64,000 bases of DNA from Sulfuritalea sp. (GTDB taxonomy: Bacteria; Pseudomonadota; Gammaproteobacteria; Burkholderiales; Rhodocyclaceae), in assembly GCA_016708585.1 (NCBI GenBank), contig JADJFK010000022.1:4257-68256 (forward strand), in the 5' to 3' direction. This document shows positions 33,489 through 42,419 of this stretch, one piece after another. Under the pieces are notes generated by a model. It did no database searches and was not told where the DNA came from. It saw only the letters and a list, made by a program, of their open reading frames with translations. Each line of letters begins with the position of its first letter. Position 1 is the first letter of the stretch. The position numbers and the translations under genes are program-made.

Positions 33489-33815
33489 ATGAGCGACTTC
33501 AACTATGTCCAGCTGCGCTGGATCAAGCAATTCGAGCAACTCGATAATCAGATATTGCAGGAAGCGGCCTTGTGTCAGATCCGGATACTCGACCCCGGCG
33601 TGATCGAGCGTGTGTTGCAGAACGACAAGCTGGTCTGCGGTACGGACAATCCCGCCGCCTTCACCAAGCTGCGCTCGCTGGCCATGATCCATTACTCGCT
33701 GTGGGACAAGGCCGTGGTCGCGCTCGGCCAGCAGGGAGCGGTCCGCATCATTACCGAGATCCGCGATCGCTTGCGCGCACGCTACGGCGACAGCGTGGGT
33801 GGTCCGGCTGCCTGA
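33489..33815 (+). CDS. Small conserved-looking protein of unknown function
   Basis: 108 aa from the ATG at 33489 (MSDFNYVQLRWIKQF), preceded by GAGGAAA. It is soluble, has no signal peptide and is mostly helical by composition (ILQEAALCQIRILDPGVIERVLQ, LRSLAMIHYSLWDKAVVALG). Codon use matches the neighbours and it is isolated between the divergent TVP38 gene and a convergent SulP gene. I do not recognise the family and see no catalytic motif. Confidence 0.65.
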   Translation: MSDFNYVQLRWIKQFEQLDNQILQEAALCQIRILDPGVIERVLQNDKLVCGTDNPAAFTKLRSLAMIHYSLWDKAVVALGQQGAVRIITEIRDRLRARYGDSVGGPAA

Positions 33816-33828
33816 GTGCGGCCCGCGA

Positions 33829-35568
33829 TCACGCGCCGGATCTGCCTGTTCCGGATTCCGCAGTCGAAGCAGGGAATTGCTGGTGGAAGGCCTCGAGGGC
33901 TTTCTTGACCGAAACGAAGAAGTCGCGCCGCCCCATTTCTTCCGACAATCCCACTCTGGCAAGCTGTTCGAGCAGGGGGCGCGGCGCATCGGCGATCTTC
34001 AGTTCGATGCCGTTTTCCGCGAGCTCCCGATCGAGTTCCGCGAATCGTTGCGCGGCCGTGACATCCATGTCATGGATCGCCTGGGCGTCGATCACCAGCC
34101 ACTTGACGGGCGGGTCCGCCGCAGCGACCAGCTCCCGGATCCGGGTAACGACATGCCTGGCATTGGCGAAAATGAGCGGCGCGTAGAGCCGATAGACCAG
34201 CAAGCCGGGAACCGTATCCGTTTCCTCTTCGTCCGCCCGGCAATCGTGGAATTTGGCATCGCTGCGCCGGATGCGCAGGACGGCGTCGTCGGGGCGCGAT
34301 ATGCCGACCAGCACCATGGTCAGTGACAGCAGCAGGCCGAGGATGATGCCCGGCACCACGCCGGCCACCAGGATCACCAGGGTCACTCCGACGGCAATGC
34401 CGAACTCGACACGATCGATCTTGTAGAGGCGCTTGAGGGAGGCCACCTCCAGCATGCCGATGGCAGTGACGATCAGGATCGCGCCGAGGGCGACCTTGGG
34501 CAGCAGTGCGATCAGGTCGGTGAGGAAGAACAGGAAAACCAGCAGGCCCAGGGCCAGTATCAGTTGTGCGACCTGCGTCCGGCCGCCGGCCGAATCGACG
34601 ACCGAAGTACGCGACTGGCTGGCCGAAACCGGAAACCCCTGCCAGACCGCGGCCAGCAGGTTCGCCGAGCCCAACGCGACGAGCTCGCGGTTCGGCTGAA
34701 CCTCGTAGCCGTTCTTTTCGGCAAAGGTCTGCGCCAGCAGGATGCCGTCCGAAAAGGCCAGGAAGGCAATCGCCACCGCCGCCGGCGCCAGTGCCGCGAC
34801 ATCGGCCCAGCGCAAGGCGGGGAAGCTCAACTGCGGCACCCCGGAGGGAACTTCGCCGACCAGTGCGATGCCGTGCTCGCCGAGGTCGAAGACCAGGGTG
34901 GCGGCAATCGCCACGGCACAGACCGCCAGCGCTCCCGGAATCCGCGGCAGCCAGCGCGCCAGTGCTATCAACAGTCCCACCAGCAGCGCGCCGAGGACGA
35001 AGGTCGGTACCTGCGTCTCGGCCAGTTTGCCGAACACCGTGAACACGACCTGGAAGAACTCCTCGCCCTCGGTCTTGATGCCGAACATCTTGCCCAGCTG
35101 CGTGGCGACCAGCACCAGCGAGGCGCCATTGAGGTAGCCGATAAGCACCGGGCGCGACAGCAGGTCGGCGATGACGCCCAGCTTGAGCGCCGCGGCGAGC
35201 AGCAGGACGATGCCCGAGAGCATGCCCAGCGCCGCCGCCAGGGCCACGATGCGGGCCGGATCACCGCCCGACAGGGGCAGGATCGCCGAACCGGCGAGCA
35301 GGCCGATCGCCGCATCCGGCCCGGCGATGACGTGCCGCGAACTGGAAAACAGGGCATAGCCGATCGCCGCCGCGAGCGCGGCATAAACCCCGGCGATCGG
35401 CGGCAGGTGCACCAGCTCGGCGTAGGCGATCACCGACGGAATCGAAACGATGCAGGCCGAGAGGCCGGCGATCGAATCCTTGCCCAGCCAGGCCAGCCGG
35501 TAGCTGCGCAGCGTCGCCAGCAGGGGAAGGGCGGATACCAGGCGGACGAGAAATGCGGCGGAATTCAT
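33829..35568 (-). CDS. Second SulP family anion transporter with STAS domain
   Basis: 579 aa from the ATG at 35568 (MNSAAFLVRLVSALPLL). SulP signature region DSIAGLSACIVSIPSVIAYAELV with PPIAGVYAALAAAIGYALF, about ten to twelve helices, and a C-terminal STAS domain (about 455-560, WLVIDAQAIHDMDVTAAQRF). It differs strongly from the SulP protein at 29325, so it is not a recent tandem copy. The gene stands alone, convergent with the 108-aa gene (13-base gap) and divergent from the 342-aa gene. Substrate unknown. Confidence 0.87.
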   Translation of the reverse strand: MNSAAFLVRLVSALPLLATLRSYRLAWLGKDSIAGLSACIVSIPSVIAYAELVHLPPIAGVYAALAAAIGYALFSSSRHVIAGPDAAIGLLAGSAILPLSGGDPARIVALAAALGMLSGIVLLLAAALKLGVIADLLSRPVLIGYLNGASLVLVATQLGKMFGIKTEGEEFFQVVFTVFGKLAETQVPTFVLGALLVGLLIALARWLPRIPGALAVCAVAIAATLVFDLGEHGIALVGEVPSGVPQLSFPALRWADVAALAPAAVAIAFLAFSDGILLAQTFAEKNGYEVQPNRELVALGSANLLAAVWQGFPVSASQSRTSVVDSAGGRTQVAQLILALGLLVFLFFLTDLIALLPKVALGAILIVTAIGMLEVASLKRLYKIDRVEFGIAVGVTLVILVAGVVPGIILGLLLSLTMVLVGISRPDDAVLRIRRSDAKFHDCRADEEETDTVPGLLVYRLYAPLIFANARHVVTRIRELVAAADPPVKWLVIDAQAIHDMDVTAAQRFAELDRELAENGIELKIADAPRPLLEQLARVGLSEEMGRRDFFVSVKKALEAFHQQFPASTAESGTGRSGA

Positions 35569-35670
35569 GCCCGTGATCTTGATCAATCCGGAACAAATTG
35601 GCAAGGGGGGGCAGGCCGCGGCCGGGGTGATAGGATTTGCCCGAAGCTTTCGGCTTGGGGGAGTGATGCC

Positions 35671-36699
35671 ATGGGTATTCTCGACTGGTTCAAGAACCGT
35701 CAGGGACAGTTCGATTCGGATCATGTGTCTCCGGAAATGATGGATTGGGCGGTGGAAGAAGCCGTTACCGTGACCAATCCCAAACTCAAGCTGCTTCCGG
35801 ATTGCCGCAAGCGCCTGGCGCCGGCCATCGAAACCACCACCAGGTTCCTGCGCCCGCAACTATTGTCGCTGCCGGCCGCGCATCTCCTCTCGTCGAAGGC
35901 CTGGTCTGCCGATCCGGTCTTGCGGGCATTTTTCGTGGCTACGGCGGATATCCAGCAGGTTCTCGGCGATTCGGACAATCTGCGCGAGTTGTTCGACAAC
36001 CATCCGGAAATCGATGCGGCGTACGCGGCGCTCGGGATGCGATTCAAGGTTCAGCAGGTGTTCGGCATGGCATTGCAGGGGGACACCGTCCGGCGCGACG
36101 TGGCCCAGACCAGCGCGAGTTTCTCGGATCATCGCACGCGGCTTTGCGAATCCGATGAACGGCGCCTGCGGCGGGTCATCGGCGTCGAGATTTTCGAATA
36201 TCTCCTGACCCAGGCGATGTTCCGGATCGGCGAGGACCGCGAGGAGAGGCAGGATCTGCAGACCAGTCGTTCGCTGATGCGGACACGCCTGAGGTTGCTG
36301 CAGCAACATGGCCCCGGCCTGGGATCGATGCTTGGCGAGGCACCGGCAGCGAAAAGCGAGCAGGCCAGGCTGGAAGCTGAACTGCTGGAGAACGAGCGGC
36401 AGATGGCAGCACTGGGGGGCGGTGATTCGGTGCTGGAAGCCGAACTCGAAACCCTGGCGGACGTGCTGGGCAATCCGCAGCGTTATGTGCATTTCGACTC
36501 GAAGCGCCTGCGCCTGAGCCGGATGAACCTGGTAGTCGACGAAGGCAGCACGGAAGAGGCGTTCGATATCGACTTTGCCGTCGCGGAAGTTACGGGATCG
36601 ACGCCGATGACCCGGGCCTTCATCCTGGTTCGCGTTCTCCGCGCGGACCTGCCGCCGCCGAAAAAACTCGATATCGATGACGCGTCGCGTTACCTCTGA
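35671..36699 (+). CDS. Hypothetical cytoplasmic protein, 342 aa
   Basis: 342 aa from the ATG at 35671 (MGILDWFKNRQGQF), preceded by GGGGAG; in-frame sequence upstream is a shadow of the SulP gene. No signal peptide or transmembrane segment. Highly charged, mostly helical, with a likely short coiled coil at about 229-250 (EQARLEAELLENERQMAAL). The C-terminal 80 residues look beta-rich (RYVHFDSKRLRLSRMNLVVDEG). I do not recognise the family. It may be transcribed from the gap with SulP; it converges on fabI. Confidence 0.7.
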   Translation: MGILDWFKNRQGQFDSDHVSPEMMDWAVEEAVTVTNPKLKLLPDCRKRLAPAIETTTRFLRPQLLSLPAAHLLSSKAWSADPVLRAFFVATADIQQVLGDSDNLRELFDNHPEIDAAYAALGMRFKVQQVFGMALQGDTVRRDVAQTSASFSDHRTRLCESDERRLRRVIGVEIFEYLLTQAMFRIGEDREERQDLQTSRSLMRTRLRLLQQHGPGLGSMLGEAPAAKSEQARLEAELLENERQMAALGGGDSVLEAELETLADVLGNPQRYVHFDSKRLRLSRMNLVVDEGSTEEAFDIDFAVAEVTGSTPMTRAFILVRVLRADLPPPKKLDIDDASRYL

Positions 36700-36743
36700 G
36701 GCATAGTTGAAGCGCAGGAAATAGCGGGCCCCCTGCGGGAGAA

Positions 36744-36772
36744 TCGCCGTGCCGCCAGCGCCGACTTTTCAG
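36744..36772 (+). repeat. Dispersed 25-bp element between the 342-aa gene and fabI
   Basis: Reads CGCCGTGCCGCC then AGCGCCGACTTTTC, one mismatch in the central palindrome. It lies between two convergent genes. GCCGCC at 36751-36756 can pair with GGCGGC at 36776-36781, so this copy sits in a possible hairpin. Confidence 0.7.
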
Positions 36773-36800
36773 GAGGGCGGCCGCCGGCTCTGGCGGGCGC

Positions 36801-37583
36801 TCAGGCCATGATGTTGATGCCGCCGTCGACATACACCGTGTCGCCGGTCATGCGACGGGCATAGGGGCTGGCGAGGTAGGCGCAGGCGAAGCCGACGTCC
36901 ATGATATCGACCAGTTCGCCGACCGGCGCGCGTTCCATGGCCTGGTTGAGCAGCATGTCGAAGTCCTTGAGGCCGGACGCGGCGCGGGTCTTGAGCGGGC
37001 CGGGGGAGATCGGATGGACCCGGATCTTGCGCGGACCGAGTTCGTAGGCGAGATAGCGGCAGGAGGCCTCGAGCGCCGCCTTGACCGGGCCCATCACGTT
37101 GTAGTTGGGCACCACTTTCGCCGCGCCGTGATAGCTCATGGCGAACATGGAGCCGCCATCCTTCATCAGCGGCGCCGCCAGTCTGGCCATGCGGATGAAG
37201 GAGTGCACGGAGATGTCCATCGCCATGGCGAAGCCTTCGGCCGAACAGTCGATCAATCCGCCCTTGATGTCTTCCTTTTTCGCCGAAGCGATGGAATGTA
37301 CAAAGATGTCGAGTTGCCCCCATTCCTTCCTGATCCGCTTGAACAGGGCTTCGACGTCGCCCGGCTTCGATACGTCGAGCGGCAGGAACAGGGATGATTC
37401 GACGGCTTTGGCGAGAGGCTCGACGTGCGGCCTGGCCTTGTCGTTGAGGTAGGTGATCGCGATATCGGCACCTGCCTCGCGAAACGCCCGGGCGCAACCG
37501 TAGGCGATCGAATGCTCGTTGGCGATGCCGACGATCAGGGCCTTTTTGCCCTCAAGGATGGGGCGGCGCGTTTTGTTGCCCAT
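36801..37583 (-). CDS. fabI: FabI-type enoyl-[acyl-carrier-protein] reductase
   Basis: 260 aa. This NADH-dependent reductase carries out the last step of fatty acid elongation. The cofactor motif is LIVGIANEHSIAYG (FabI-type, not GxxxGxG of other SDRs). The catalytic Tyr-x6-Lys is in YNVMGPVK, and the C-terminal DVGFACAYLASPYARRMTGDTVYVDGG is family-typical (read in parts). Its ATG overlaps the DUF3141 stop (TAATG). The company of phosphate acyltransferase and DUF3141 suggests a paralogue serving a special acyl pathway rather than the housekeeping copy, but that is inference. Confidence 0.9.
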   Translation of the reverse strand: MGNKTRRPILEGKKALIVGIANEHSIAYGCARAFREAGADIAITYLNDKARPHVEPLAKAVESSLFLPLDVSKPGDVEALFKRIRKEWGQLDIFVHSIASAKKEDIKGGLIDCSAEGFAMAMDISVHSFIRMARLAAPLMKDGGSMFAMSYHGAAKVVPNYNVMGPVKAALEASCRYLAYELGPRKIRVHPISPGPLKTRAASGLKDFDMLLNQAMERAPVGELVDIMDVGFACAYLASPYARRMTGDTVYVDGGINIMA

Positions 37584-39871
37584 TACGCTTTCCTTTCGGT
37601 TTTGGCGGTTTTGGCGGGTTTGCGGGCCGCCGGGGCCTTTGCCGGTGTCTTGTCCTTCCCGGCGGCACCGTACATTTTCTCGATGAACGCCAGGCGCTCC
37701 GCGCGTTCGCCGGTCGGTTTGCCCGCGGCTTGCACGGTGCGGCGGATGGCTTCCAGGGCCTTTGCGCGCCTGGCCGCATCGGCCGGCAGCATCTTCGGAA
37801 TGGCGGCGAGCGCCGCCTCCTGGTCGAGCAGCAGACTGAAGAACTGCTCGCGCAGCGTCTGCTTGAACTCCACCAGCGACATGCCGCTGTTCTCGGCGCG
37901 GATTTTCCGCAGCTCGTTGAATGCCCGCTCATCGACACCCTCCCCGGCCAGACCGATGAATACCAGGCTGCGGATCGTCGCTTCGCGCACGCCGCCCTCG
38001 GCGATGCGCGCCTTCAGTTCGGCAATCCGCTTCTGGATGAAGGCGATGCGTTTCGGATCCGCTTCGGGCCGCTTGCGCGGCTCATCGGAAGCCGGAACGC
38101 CGACCAGCGTCTGCAGCAGCGGGGAGCTGTAGGTCGCCAGGAAGATCTGCTCCATGGTCTTGTCGCGCATGTCGCGGTAGCCGTCGAGGGCGCCGACGAT
38201 GGCCTCCGATACCTTCTGCTGCCATCCGAGCAGGGGATTGCCGGGGGATACCGGCTGGCGCTGCTGGCGAACCTGTTCGGCGAGCTGGGCCACCAGGTGC
38301 ATCAGCGGGTTGCGGTCGGAGAAAATCTCGAAGGGCAGTTCCGACGGATTGAGCTTCTTCATCAGTTCCGCGGTCTGTTCGTTGGTGGTGGCCTGCACCA
38401 GGGGCTGGAGCAGCGATCGATACAGGCCGAGATTGATTTCCGAAACCCGTTGCGCGGCCGCAAAGCGGCGATCGTTCTCGGGATCGGGCCGGACCACGGC
38501 GCGGATGTCATCCATGTTGCGCGGCTCGAAGCGCACGATCCAGTCCCCGACCACCAGATCCGGATTGGCGACGGCAGCGGATTTCGGCGTCATCACGGCT
38601 TCGTAGAGGCCGGGCGGCAGGACGTCGATCAGGTCGATGTTGGAGGCGAACTCGTTGTGTTCCTTTTTGGCGATGCCGCCCGAGACAAAGATGCCGAGGT
38701 GGCCGACGCTTTCGTGGATGGCATAGATGATGGTCTGGCCATTCGCGCGGATATCGTCGACCTCGCCGTAAAGATCGGCGATCCAGCCCAGCGCCTGTTG
38801 CGGCGGCGTGATGTTGTCGCCCCTGGAACAGAAACAGATGATCGGCGAACGGATGTTGCGCAGGTCGATGGGCTGGCCGTCGCCGGTGACGATTTCACCG
38901 GTGGCCAGCTTGTTGCCGATGAACAGCTGATCGACGATCCACTGGATTTCCTCGGCATTCAGGTTGACGTGGCCGCCCCACCATTTCTCGAATTCGAGGA
39001 AGCGTTCGGCGCCCTTGTCGACGTTCGACCAGATGTCGTAGTTCTTGCTCCACAGCGTGTTGGCCGGGTTGAGGTTCTCGAAGTTCTTGACCAGGTGGCC
39101 GCCGTCGAACTTGCCGTTGCCCAGGTCGCTGGTCAGCGCCGTTATCCAGCTGCCGCCGGACAGCCCGCCGGTGTAGCGCATCGGGTTCTCGCCTTCGACC
39201 CCGGCCCAGTAGGAGAGCGGGGATCCGGGAACGATGATCGGGCCGAACAGTTCCGGCCGGATTGCGGCCACCAGCAGGACGGCCCAGCCGGCCTGGCAGT
39301 TGCCGATGACGCAGGGTTTACCCTCGGCTTGCGGGTGGAGGGCAATGACCTTTTCGAGGAACACCGCCTCGGCGTGCATGATGTCCTCGATGGTTTGCCC
39401 CGGCATCGGCTCGGGGGTGAAGCCGACGAAGTAGCAGGGATGGCCGGCGCGCAGCGCCACGCCGAGCTCGCTGTCGGCCTTGAAGCCGCCGATCCCCGGG
39501 CCGTGTCCGGCGCGCGGGTCGACCACGACGAAGGGACGCTTCTTCGCATCGATGCTGACCCCCGCCGGGGGCTTGATGCGCACCAGCAGGTAGTTGGCCG
39601 GGCGTTTGAAGGTACGGGCATCGAGTACCAGCTCGGCGTCGAAGTTCAGCACGTGCGGTACCGCCTTGGCCTTTTGCGCGTAGTACTGCTCGCTGCGCTG
39701 GCGCAGCAGATCCCAGAACAGGATGGTGCGCTGCGTGGCGTCGACCACGTACTCGCCGACGGGGCCCCAGGCCTGGACGAAGGGATTCATGCCACCGAAC
39801 ATGTCGGGCAGCATCGTGGGCGCCGGCTTGGCCGGGGCCGTGGTTTTGGCTTTGCTGGTTGTGCTGGACAT
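37583..39871 (-). CDS. DUF3141 protein, alpha/beta-hydrolase fold related to PHA synthase
   Basis: 762 aa from the ATG at 39871, with AGGAG upstream. The centre is an alpha/beta hydrolase with a PhaC-like triad: nucleophile Cys 192 in IGNCQAGWA, Asp 352 in CSRGDNITPP and His 391 in SVGHLGIFVSGG. The N-terminus (MNPFVQAWGPVGEYVVDATQRTILFWD) and VRIKPP region resemble PHA synthase. The C-terminal 300 residues are helical and end in a Lys/Ala/Pro tail (AKAPAARKPAKTAKTERKA), as in PHA-granule proteins. DUF3141 genes often sit with phosphate acyltransferase and FabI. Catalysis is unproven; an acyl-CoA acyltransferase or PHA-related role fits. Confidence 0.85.
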   Translation of the reverse strand: MSSTTSKAKTTAPAKPAPTMLPDMFGGMNPFVQAWGPVGEYVVDATQRTILFWDLLRQRSEQYYAQKAKAVPHVLNFDAELVLDARTFKRPANYLLVRIKPPAGVSIDAKKRPFVVVDPRAGHGPGIGGFKADSELGVALRAGHPCYFVGFTPEPMPGQTIEDIMHAEAVFLEKVIALHPQAEGKPCVIGNCQAGWAVLLVAAIRPELFGPIIVPGSPLSYWAGVEGENPMRYTGGLSGGSWITALTSDLGNGKFDGGHLVKNFENLNPANTLWSKNYDIWSNVDKGAERFLEFEKWWGGHVNLNAEEIQWIVDQLFIGNKLATGEIVTGDGQPIDLRNIRSPIICFCSRGDNITPPQQALGWIADLYGEVDDIRANGQTIIYAIHESVGHLGIFVSGGIAKKEHNEFASNIDLIDVLPPGLYEAVMTPKSAAVANPDLVVGDWIVRFEPRNMDDIRAVVRPDPENDRRFAAAQRVSEINLGLYRSLLQPLVQATTNEQTAELMKKLNPSELPFEIFSDRNPLMHLVAQLAEQVRQQRQPVSPGNPLLGWQQKVSEAIVGALDGYRDMRDKTMEQIFLATYSSPLLQTLVGVPASDEPRKRPEADPKRIAFIQKRIAELKARIAEGGVREATIRSLVFIGLAGEGVDERAFNELRKIRAENSGMSLVEFKQTLREQFFSLLLDQEAALAAIPKMLPADAARRAKALEAIRRTVQAAGKPTGERAERLAFIEKMYGAAGKDKTPAKAPAARKPAKTAKTERKA

Positions 39872-39939
39872 CGTGGTGCTCCTAATGTGCGGATTGCTTG
39901 TTGTAGTGAGTAATTGATACCTGCAGCGGCCGCCGCGGA

Positions 39940-40878
39940 CTAGACGATCTTCGCCGCATTCGCGCGCCGCGCATTGGCCACCATCACGGCGACGGCGCAG
40001 GAAGCCAGGCGCGTCATCACCGAATCGGCGCGACTGGTCAGGATGATCGGCACCCGGGCGCCGAGCACGATGCCCGCCGCGTCGGCGCCGGCGAGGAAGG
40101 ACAGGCTCTTGGCCAGCATGTTGCCGGCTTCGAGGTCGGGCACCACCAGGACGTTGGCGCGGCCGGCCACCGGCGAGTCGATCTTCTTGATCGCCACCGA
40201 TTCCAGGCTGATCGCATTGTCGAGCGCCAGCGGGCCGTCGAGGATGGCGCCGGTGATCTGGCCGCGATCGGCCATCTTGCACAGGGCGCCGGCTTCGATC
40301 GTAGACGGCACGTCGGTGTTGATGGTCTCCATCGCCGAGAGCAGCGCGACGCGGACTTCGTCGAACTGCAGGTCGTGGGCGAGGTCGATGGCATTCTGGA
40401 TGATGTCGACCTTTTCCTTGAGCGTCGGCGCGATATTCACCGCGGCATCGGTGACAATCAGCGTTTCGCTGTAACTCGGCACGTCCATGACGAAGCAGTG
40501 GCTGACGCGGCGTGCGGTGCGCAGTCCGGTGTCGCGGCGGACGACGGCACCCATCAGTTCGTCGGTATGCAGGCTGCCCTTCATCAGCGCTTCGGCTTTG
40601 CCTTCGCGTATCAGTTCGACGGCCCGTGCGGCGGAGGCATGGCTGTACTCTGCGTCGACGATCTCCGTGGCGCCGAGGTCGATGCCGAATTTCTTCGCGG
40701 TGGCCTCGATCTTGTCTTTCGGGCCGACCAGGATGGGCACGATCAGACCCATTTTCGCCGCATCCATGGCGCCTGACAGCGAGCTTTCGTCGCAGGGATG
40801 GGCGACGGCCACCGTGGTGGGCGGCAGGGTCTTGCAGAAATCGATCAGGCGCTGGTACTTGACGTGCGGATTGCTCAT
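39940..40878 (-). CDS. Phosphate acetyl/butyryltransferase family protein
   Basis: 312 aa. The PTA/PTB fold transfers an acyl group between CoA and phosphate. Family features are AVAHPCDESSLSGAMDAAKMGLIVPILVGPK (read in parts), EALMKGSLHTDELM, and the C-terminal NVLVVPDLEAGNMLAKSLSFLAGADAAGIVLGARVPIILTSRAD block. It overlaps the GNAT gene by four bases and precedes DUF3141 by 68. The usual partner acetate or butyrate kinase is not next to it. Whether it acts on acetyl or longer acyl groups cannot be read from the sequence. Confidence 0.88.
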   Translation of the reverse strand: MSNPHVKYQRLIDFCKTLPPTTVAVAHPCDESSLSGAMDAAKMGLIVPILVGPKDKIEATAKKFGIDLGATEIVDAEYSHASAARAVELIREGKAEALMKGSLHTDELMGAVVRRDTGLRTARRVSHCFVMDVPSYSETLIVTDAAVNIAPTLKEKVDIIQNAIDLAHDLQFDEVRVALLSAMETINTDVPSTIEAGALCKMADRGQITGAILDGPLALDNAISLESVAIKKIDSPVAGRANVLVVPDLEAGNMLAKSLSFLAGADAAGIVLGARVPIILTSRADSVMTRLASCAVAVMVANARRANAAKIV

Positions 40879-41414
40879 TGTTGCCGCTCCGGTGAATTGA
40901 GATCGAGGCTGATGTGGATGACGCCGTCGGCGCTGCGCGTGGTCATCGGCCAGCCGCAGCGCCCGAAGACGCCGAGCATGGCGGTGTTGTGCGGCAGGAC
41001 TTCGGCAATGAATGAATGTATTCCGGCATCCGTGGCTATTTTCCCCAGATGTGTCAGCAGGCGGCGGGCGATCCCGAGCCGGTGGTAATCCTCTTCGACG
41101 AGAAAGGCAACTTCCGCGACGGCATCCCCGCAGCGCACATAGGTAGCCGAAGCGATGGCAATTTCACGATCGCCCTCGATAAGGGTGCAGATGAGGATGA
41201 CGCGGGTGTCGAAATCGGCTTCGCGGAGGCTTTTCAAATCCGCCGCCGAAATCTCCTTTTTCGGCCCGAAGAAGCGCAGATAGATCGATTCGGGATCAAG
41301 CTTGTGAAAGGCCTCGACCAGCAGGTCGCCGTCCTCGGGTCGCGCCGCACGGATGCAAACCGCAAGGCCGTTGCGCAGGGTTTCACGAACCAGATAATTA
41401 CGTGCGTCGATCAT
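40875..41414 (-). CDS. GNAT family N-acetyltransferase
   Basis: 179 aa. The GNAT fold shows in VAEVAFLVEEDYHRLGIARRLLTHLGKIATDAG, where the acetyl-CoA pyrophosphate loop (R/Q-x-x-G-x-G/A) appears as HRLGIAR. The N-terminal VCIRAARPEDGDLLVEAFHKLDPESIYLRFFG resembles the stand-alone GNATs similar to the acetyltransferase domain of Pat (protein lysine acetyltransferase). Being first in an operon with a phosphate acyltransferase suggests a link between acetyl-CoA or acetyl phosphate and protein acetylation; this is inference. Confidence 0.83.
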   Translation of the reverse strand: MIDARNYLVRETLRNGLAVCIRAARPEDGDLLVEAFHKLDPESIYLRFFGPKKEISAADLKSLREADFDTRVILICTLIEGDREIAIASATYVRCGDAVAEVAFLVEEDYHRLGIARRLLTHLGKIATDAGIHSFIAEVLPHNTAMLGVFGRCGWPMTTRSADGVIHISLDLNSPERQQ

Positions 41415-41479
41415 GGATTCGCCCCGTTTCTATGTTGGCATCGACAGGACATTCGTCATTCAATCAGTATATTGTTGCA

Positions 41480-41509
41480 ATTGTGCGACGCAACATCGGT
41501 TGATGTCAA
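41480..41509 (-). promoter_or_regulatory. Sigma-70-like promoter for GNAT-PTB-DUF3141-fabI
   Basis: Minus strand: a perfect -35 TTGACA (41509-41504), 18 bases, then CACAAT (41485-41480), 66 bases before the GNAT ATG. An inverted repeat TGTTGC-N11-GCAACA (41473-41495) overlaps the -10 and could be an operator. Confidence 0.5.
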
Positions 41510-41545
41510 TGCTCGCGAGCCGGGATCAGTAATTGCAGGATGCCA

Positions 41546-42124
41546 TCAGTTGATCTCGATGCTGACGAGCGCGCCAAGCGCACGGTTCATTTCGGCCAGT
41601 GTCGGATAGGCTACGTTCGATGTGAAGGCCCAGCCTCCCGCGCAGCGCAGCTCGCGCACATTCGGCTGCACGGCGGATTGCAATCGGAAATGCACCTGGT
41701 TGAGCCTCAAGGCGTCGTCCAGCGCGGCAAGGATCCATGGGGCACTGGCTGCATTGATTTCGTTTGCTGTGACCGTGTTGGCTGTCAACCGGACCGGCTG
41801 TGGCTGCGCCCCAAGCTCTTGCCGGCGAATGATTCGCGTCGCGGCAAACCTCCCGGGGCGCACCTGTTGTTCGCTTTCCAAAACGTCATTGACCTCGAGT
41901 TCGCAGAAGGGTTCATAGCGGCGCAGGCGGTCGATGGCGACTACCTGACCGTCCTGCAGGGTGACGTGGGCGGTTTCCTTGGGAATCGTAATGGGTTGCC
42001 GGACGTCGACCATCGTGCTTGTCGGCAAGTGGAAATAGGAGAATGAAACGTCGGTCACGTTGATCGGGGCGCAGCCGGCGAAAAAACTGCCTGACGCCAG
42101 TGCGGCGAGAAACCGAAGGTTCAC
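41546..42124 (-). CDS. Putative lipoprotein of unknown function
   Basis: 192 aa from a GTG at 42124. That start gives a compact lipoprotein signal (MNLRFLAALASGSFFAGC, lipobox FAGC, Cys 18). A longer in-frame ORF from 42277 exists, but its extra N-terminus is not signal-like. The mature part is a beta-rich domain (MVDVRQPITIPKETAHVTLQDG) with several Arg-rich strands. Family not recognised. It faces away from the RND operon and may share the 295-base divergent region with it. Confidence 0.6.
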   Translation of the reverse strand: MNLRFLAALASGSFFAGCAPINVTDVSFSYFHLPTSTMVDVRQPITIPKETAHVTLQDGQVVAIDRLRRYEPFCELEVNDVLESEQQVRPGRFAATRIIRRQELGAQPQPVRLTANTVTANEINAASAPWILAALDDALRLNQVHFRLQSAVQPNVRELRCAGGWAFTSNVAYPTLAEMNRALGALVSIEIN

Positions 42125-42419
42125 GGGATGGCGACTTAGTTGTCTGGTTTCAGAGTCGCAACTTCTGCCAGGCGCCGCGTCTTGCAACACAGCGACAGAG
42201 GTGAATGAGTCATACGGTTTCAGCGATAGAAGAGTGACAAGGATCAGCCCGGCATCCGTCCGATCCATGCTCGGCATTGAGGGGCTTGTTGGAGTATCGC
42301 TGAAACCAGGTGTCGCTTCAACGCCGCATTGGCGTCAAATGCAACATGGTTCGCGGTAATGACCGGGACCGCCGGGTGTCCATGTAAAATGCAGCGAAAT
42401 TTCGATAGTGGGAGCGGTC
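42125..42419. other. Non-coding divergent region with a 13-bp inverted repeat
   Basis: No gene is supported here. A perfect 13-bp inverted repeat, GGTTTCAGCGATA (42216-42228) and TATCGCTGAAACC (42295-42307), is separated by 66 bases. A TAAAAT hexamer at 42385-42390, 29 bases before the RND adaptor ATG, could be a -10. No matching -35 or regulator gene is nearby. Confidence 0.5.
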
